From Enterococcus_D entomosocium (GTDB lineage: Bacteria; Bacillota; Bacilli; Lactobacillales; Enterococcaceae), in assembly GCF_030441895.1 (NCBI RefSeq), contig NZ_JARJAS010000020.1: a stretch of DNA of 64,000 bases; one strand, written 5' to 3'. Below, piece by piece: positions 60,229 through 64,000 of this stretch. The position numbers were made by a program, and so were the translations under genes. Numbering within the stretch: position 1 is the first letter of the stretch; each line of letters opens with the position of its first letter. A model generated the notes under the pieces. It was not told the DNA's origin and searched no databases. It saw only the letters and a program-made list of their open reading frames with translations.

Positions 60229-60549
60229 ATGAAAATTGTCGGAGTATGTGCATGTACAGTAGGGATCGCTCACACTTATATTGCGCAAGAAAAGTTAGAA
60301 AATGCGGCTAAAAAGGCAGGTTACGAGATCCATGTGGAAACACAAGGAACGATCGGCCGTGAAAATGAATTGTCACCTGAAGCGATTGCGGCTGCAGATG
60401 TCGTGATTTTAGCAGTTGACGTCAAAGTAGCAGGACGTGAACGATTTGAAGGGAAACGGATCATTCAAGTGCCGACCGAAGTTGCCATCAAGTCCCCAAG
60501 CAAATTGTTGGAAAAAGCCAAAGAGGTCGTCCAACAGCAGGCGGTCTAA
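60229..60549 (+). CDS. PTS fructose-family EIIB component
   Basis: A 106-residue EIIB with the phosphorylated Cys in CACTVGIAHTYIAQEKL and the conserved HVETQGTIGRENEL. AAGGAGGAATT precedes ATG 60229. It lies between EIIA and EIIC genes of the same transporter. Confidence 0.95.
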   Translation: MKIVGVCACTVGIAHTYIAQEKLENAAKKAGYEIHVETQGTIGRENELSPEAIAAADVVILAVDVKVAGRERFEGKRIIQVPTEVAIKSPSKLLEKAKEVVQQQAV

Positions 60550-60573
60550 GCAAACCGAAGGAGGAAGGAAACT

Positions 60574-61674
60574 ATGGAAAAAATCAAAGCATTGAATTTA
60601 AAAGGACATTTATTGACAGCCATCTCCTATTTGATTCCGATCGTCTGCGGTGCCGGATTCTTGATTGCCATTGGCATGGCTTTCGGCGGCACCAGTCAGG
60701 GACAACTGGTGCCAGGTGAATTTACGATTTGGGATGCTTTAGCTACGATGGGAGGTGCAGGACTCGGGTTGCTTCCGGTGGTCATTGCGACAGGAATTTC
60801 TTATGCGATTGCCGAAAAACCGGGGATCGCGCCAGGGTTTATTATTGGTTTGACAGCCAATGCCATTGGTGCAGGTTTTATTGGGGGAATCTTGGGCGGC
60901 TACTTAGCTGGATATCTAGTAATTGCTATTTTACGATATATTAAAGTACCAAATTGGGCGAAAGGCTTGATGCCGACATTGATCATTCCCTTTTTGACCT
61001 CTTTGATCGGTGGTCTGATCATGGTCTATATTATCGGTACACCGATCACTGCCTTTACGAACTTACTAACGAACGCATTAAATAGCTTAGGCTCCTCTTC
61101 ATTATTGGTTTTTGGTGCGGTCATCGGCTTGTTGAGTGGCGTTGATTATGGCGGACCAATCAATAAAACGGTCTTTGCTTTTGTTCTGACGATGCAAGCA
61201 GAAGGGATCAATGGACCGATCACTGCGTTGCAATTAGTCAATACTGCAACACCAATCGGTTTTGGTTTAGCATTCTTTATTGCAAAATTGTTCGGCAAAA
61301 ACATCTATACGCCTGTAGAAGTGGAAACGTTAAAATCTGCCGTACCAATGGGTGTGATCAATATCGTTGAAGGGGTGATCCCAATCGTTATGAACGATAT
61401 CGTCCGAGGGCTGATCGCAACAGCTATCGGTGGCGCTGCTGGAGGTGCTGTTTCAATGGTCTTAGGGGCAGATGCAACGGTACCGTTTGGTGGTGTGCTG
61501 ATGCTGCCGACTATGACTCGTCCATGGGCTGGGGCAGTAGCTTTGTTGGTAAATATAGTAGTGACTGGGATCACCTTGGCTTTGATCAAGAAAAATGTCA
61601 CTGAAGAACAAGTAGCCGCGCAAGCAGAAGTGGAAGAAGAAGAAATCGATTTAGATGATATTCAAATTTTCTAA
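60574..61674 (+). CDS. PTS fructose-family EIIC permease
   Basis: A 366-residue membrane permease: HLLTAISYLIPIVCGAGFLI, AEKPGIAPGFIIGL, GVDYGGPINKTVFAF and the conserved INIVEGVIPIVMND. About nine helices and an acidic C-terminal tail. The allulose-6-phosphate epimerase that follows suggests that the substrate is a ketohexose such as D-allulose, or a sugar converted to it, phosphorylated on uptake. Confidence 0.94.
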   Translation: MEKIKALNLKGHLLTAISYLIPIVCGAGFLIAIGMAFGGTSQGQLVPGEFTIWDALATMGGAGLGLLPVVIATGISYAIAEKPGIAPGFIIGLTANAIGAGFIGGILGGYLAGYLVIAILRYIKVPNWAKGLMPTLIIPFLTSLIGGLIMVYIIGTPITAFTNLLTNALNSLGSSSLLVFGAVIGLLSGVDYGGPINKTVFAFVLTMQAEGINGPITALQLVNTATPIGFGLAFFIAKLFGKNIYTPVEVETLKSAVPMGVINIVEGVIPIVMNDIVRGLIATAIGGAAGGAVSMVLGADATVPFGGVLMLPTMTRPWAGAVALLVNIVVTGITLALIKKNVTEEQVAAQAEVEEEEIDLDDIQIF

Positions 61675-61745
61675 GAAAAGCGATTCAATTGAAAGAAGAA
61701 TCGTTCCTCTCAGTACAAGACTGATCGAGGAGAAAGGATAAGTCT

Positions 61746-62438
61746 ATGAACAAAGTTGAATTTTCACCGTCACTGATGACGATGGATCTAGATAAATTTA
61801 AAGAGCAAATCACTTTTTTGAATGACCAAGTGGACTCCTATCATATTGATATTATGGATGGTCATTACGTACCCAATATTTCCCTATCCCCATGGTTTAT
61901 TCAAGAGGTCCGCAAAATCAGTACTTTGCCTTTGTCCGCTCATTTGATGGTCACTGAACCTGCCTTTTGGGTGCAGCAGCTGATCGATATCAACTGTGAA
62001 TGGATTTGCATGCACGCTGAAGTTTTGGATGGGTTAGCATTTCGTCTGATCGATCAAATCCATGATGCCGGATTAAAAGCCGGGATCGTCTTAAATCCTG
62101 AAACGCCAGTATCGGTCATTTTGCCTTATATCGATCGTTTGGATAAAGTCACGATCATGACGGTTGATCCAGGGTTTGCTGGCCAACGCTTTATTGAAGG
62201 GGCGTTAGATAAAATTGTTGAACTGCGGGAATTACGGGAAGAATACGACTATCACTATGTCATTGAAATGGATGGTTCCTCCAATCGGAAATCCTTCAAA
62301 CGGATCGATGAAGCCAATCCAGACATCTATATTGTCGGACGCAGTGGATTGTTTGGTTTAGATGATGACATTGCCAAAGCATGGTCGATCATGGTCGCAG
62401 ATTATCAAGAAATGACTGGAAAAGTTTTGAGTAGCTAA
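61746..62438 (+). CDS. alsE: D-allulose-6-phosphate 3-epimerase (AlsE-like)
   Basis: Converts D-allulose 6-phosphate to fructose 6-phosphate; cytoplasmic TIM-barrel protein of 230 residues. FSPSLMTMDLDKFKEQI, HIDIMDGHYVPN, LNPETPVSVI and MTVDPGFAGQRFIE closely match AlsE of E. coli rather than standard ribulose-phosphate 3-epimerase (Rpe); in particular the early FSPSLM and MDLDKFKEQI follow AlsE. The metal-binding His, Asp and Met residues are in place. A pentose or other ketohexose phosphate substrate cannot be excluded. The gene follows the PTS after 71 bases. Confidence 0.88.
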   Translation: MNKVEFSPSLMTMDLDKFKEQITFLNDQVDSYHIDIMDGHYVPNISLSPWFIQEVRKISTLPLSAHLMVTEPAFWVQQLIDINCEWICMHAEVLDGLAFRLIDQIHDAGLKAGIVLNPETPVSVILPYIDRLDKVTIMTVDPGFAGQRFIEGALDKIVELRELREEYDYHYVIEMDGSSNRKSFKRIDEANPDIYIVGRSGLFGLDDDIAKAWSIMVADYQEMTGKVLSS

Positions 62439-62457
62439 GCAAAGCCGAAAGCAAAAT

Positions 62458-62545
62458 AACCGGACGACTCAAGTTGCGGACTGTTAAAAAGAGGAGCATT
62501 AGATGCCTCCTAGCCTGTAAACTTTGGGTGTCTGGTTCTTTTCTA
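62458..62545 (+). terminator. Branched structure between alsE and the transketolase gene
   Basis: AACCGGAC (62458-62465) pairs with GTCTGGTT (62530-62537, one G-U) and encloses a second hairpin (AGGAGCAT/ATGCCTCCT near 62492-62511), followed by CTTTTCT. It could be a weak terminator or a structured leader for the next gene. Confidence 0.45.
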
Positions 62546-62604
62546 TTGTGAAAAGGCAGTGAATAGAAACATGCTGGCTGAAGAAAGTGAAGGAGGCAAT
62601 TTAA

Positions 62605-64000
62605 TTGAAAAAATTATTTGATAAAATCGATCAATTAGGAGTGAACACCCTTCGTACATTAAGTATCGAAGCCGTACAAAAAGCCAATTCAGGACATCCA
62701 GGATTACCGATGGGGGCAGCACCCACGGCCTATGCCTTGTGGACCAAACACTTGAAAGTCAATCCAACGACTTCTCGCAACTGGGTGGATCGTGACCGCT
62801 TTGTTTTGTCTGCTGGACATGGTTCGGCTCTATTGTACAGCTTGTTGCACGTGTCTGGTTACGATGTGACCATTGAGGATCTAAAAAACTTCCGTCAATG
62901 GGATAGCCGCACGCCAGGACATCCAGAAGTCGATCACACAGACGGCGTGGAAGCAACCACTGGACCTTTAGGACAAGGGATCGCTATGGCAGTCGGTATG
63001 GCGATGGCCGAAGCCCACTTGGCTGCAACCTACAATCGCGACAAGTATCAAGTCATCGATCACTATACCTACGCTTTATGTGGCGATGGGGATTTGATGG
63101 AAGGTGTTTCGCAAGAAGCTGCATCCATGGCGGGTCACATGAAATTAGACAAACTGATCGTCTTGTACGATTCAAATGACATCTCCCTAGATGGCCCAAC
63201 TTCAAAAGCCTTTACAGAAAATGTCGGTGCGCGTTTTGAAGCGTATGGCTGGCAACACATTCTCGTTGAAGACGGCAATGATTTAGAAGCGATCTCAAAA
63301 GCGATCGACGAAGCAAAAGCTGAAAGCGACAAACCAACCTTGATCGAAATCAAGACTGTGATCGGATACGGTGCGCCAAATCAAGGCACCTCTGCCGTTC
63401 ATGGTGCGCCGATCGGTGCCGAAGGCATTTCTGCAGCTAAAGCGATTTATGGTTGGGAATACCCAGAATTTACTGTACCTGAAGAAGTTGCCGCGCGCTT
63501 CAAAGAAACCATGGTCGATGAAGGACAAAAAGCTGAAGCAGCTTGGAACGAAACTTTCCATGCTTATGAAGCAGCCTACCCAGAACTTGCGGCGCAATTC
63601 AAACAAGCCTTTGCGGGTGAATTGCCAGCAGATTGGGATGCAACATTACCAAGCTACGAAGTTGGCAGCTCACAAGTTAGTCGGGTTTCCAGCAAAGAGA
63701 TGATCCAAGCCTTATCCCAAGCCGTCCCTAGTCTCTGGGGTGGATCGGCTGACCTTTCTGGTTCCAACAACACGATGGTGGCAGCAGAAAAAGACTTTGA
63801 ACCTGGCCAATACGAAGGCCGCAACATTTGGTTTGGTGTCCGAGAATTTGCGATGGCGGCAGCGATGAACGGAATCCAATTGCATGGCGGTACGCGAATC
63901 TATGGCGGAACCTTCTTCGTCTTCGTTGATTACTTGCGTCCAGCGGTGCGCTTGTCTGCGATCCAGCATGCACCTGTGATCTATGTCTTGACGCATGACT
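62605..64000 (+). CDS. tkt: Transketolase, N-terminal part (runs off the window)
   Basis: Thiamine-diphosphate enzyme of the pentose phosphate pathway, moving two-carbon units between ketoses and aldoses. The first 465 residues are present. NSGHPGLPMGAAPTAYALW, RDRFVLSAGHGSALLYSLLH, the ThDP motif GDGDLMEGVSQEAASMAGHM and DSNDISLDGPT are canonical, and the second (pyrimidine-binding) domain begins with GGSADLSGSNNTM and REFAMAAAMNG. The start is TTG 62605 behind AGGAGGC, eight bases upstream. Following alsE, it could channel the fructose 6-phosphate formed there, although it could also be the housekeeping copy. Confidence 0.96.
   Translation, partial: MKKLFDKIDQLGVNTLRTLSIEAVQKANSGHPGLPMGAAPTAYALWTKHLKVNPTTSRNWVDRDRFVLSAGHGSALLYSLLHVSGYDVTIEDLKNFRQWDSRTPGHPEVDHTDGVEATTGPLGQGIAMAVGMAMAEAHLAATYNRDKYQVIDHYTYALCGDGDLMEGVSQEAASMAGHMKLDKLIVLYDSNDISLDGPTSKAFTENVGARFEAYGWQHILVEDGNDLEAISKAIDEAKAESDKPTLIEIKTVIGYGAPNQGTSAVHGAPIGAEGISAAKAIYGWEYPEFTVPEEVAARFKETMVDEGQKAEAAWNETFHAYEAAYPELAAQFKQAFAGELPADWDATLPSYEVGSSQVSRVSSKEMIQALSQAVPSLWGGSADLSGSNNTMVAAEKDFEPGQYEGRNIWFGVREFAMAAAMNGIQLHGGTRIYGGTFFVFVDYLRPAVRLSAIQHAPVIYVLTHD

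Noticed and set aside
1..64000. CRISPR arrays, insertion sequences, prophage or integrase genes
   Set aside because: No spaced identical repeats, transposase or integrase motifs, or terminal inverted repeats were seen. The only tandem repeats are protein-coding Cna-B units.

Overview
The window reads as a chromosomal segment of a low-to-moderate GC Gram-positive coccus, most likely an Enterococcus. The evidence is the housekeeping gene order (tpiA-eno; secG-est-rnr-smpB; atpBEFHAGDC followed by a DUF1146 gene and murA), strong AGGAGG ribosome binding sites and TTGACA/TATAAT or extended -10 promoters. Diguanylate cyclase and EAL genes together with a complete L-rhamnose pathway point, by inference only, to the E. 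casseliflavus/gallinarum side of the genus rather than E. faecalis. All calls come from reading the sequence; no database search was run.

Layout. 1-1983: end of tpiA, eno and its terminator. 2.2-7.1 kb: an orphan gene of unknown function and a large LPXTG-type surface protein (choice-of-anchor A region, SpaA-like domain, four Cna-B repeats, LPKTN sorting motif). 7.2-12.6 kb: an alpha/beta-hydrolase lacking its serine nucleophile, a GNAT protein, secG, carboxylesterase, RNase R and SmpB. 12.8-19.4 kb: the F1Fo ATP synthase operon. 19.5-23.2 kb: DUF1146, murA, an EpuA-like small membrane protein, yidD, GNAT, and a ROK kinase. 23.4-28.8 kb: a branched-chain amino acid ABC transporter (livJHMGF) ending in a CBS-ACT protein, with CodY-like boxes at its promoter. 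28.8-29.4 kb: DUF2969 gene, tRNA-Tyr and tRNA-Gln.

29.7-38.2 kb is the most unusual block. An EAL phosphodiesterase and two membrane GGDEF cyclases are followed by a GT2-GtrA fusion, a cellulose-synthase-like GT2 with a C-terminal PilZ domain and a polytopic GT-C-like membrane protein. It looks like a self-contained c-di-GMP-controlled surface glycan system: the enzymes that make and destroy the messenger sit next to a membrane polymerase carrying its receptor domain, plus a lipid-linked sugar donor, flippase and transferase set.

38.2-64 kb is carbohydrate catabolism in four modules: (a) a PRD regulator, fructose-family PTS EIIA/EIIB/EIIC and a GH38 alpha-mannosidase; (b) a GRP-family sugar transporter; (c) two AraC regulators facing a GH106-like glycosidase plus beta-glucoside-type PTS and rhaBAD plus a lactaldehyde reductase, which together look like a rhamnoside uptake and L-rhamnose degradation regulon; (d) a second PRD regulator with a separate EIIA, a fructose-family PTS, an allulose-6-phosphate 3-epimerase and the start of a transketolase that runs off the window.
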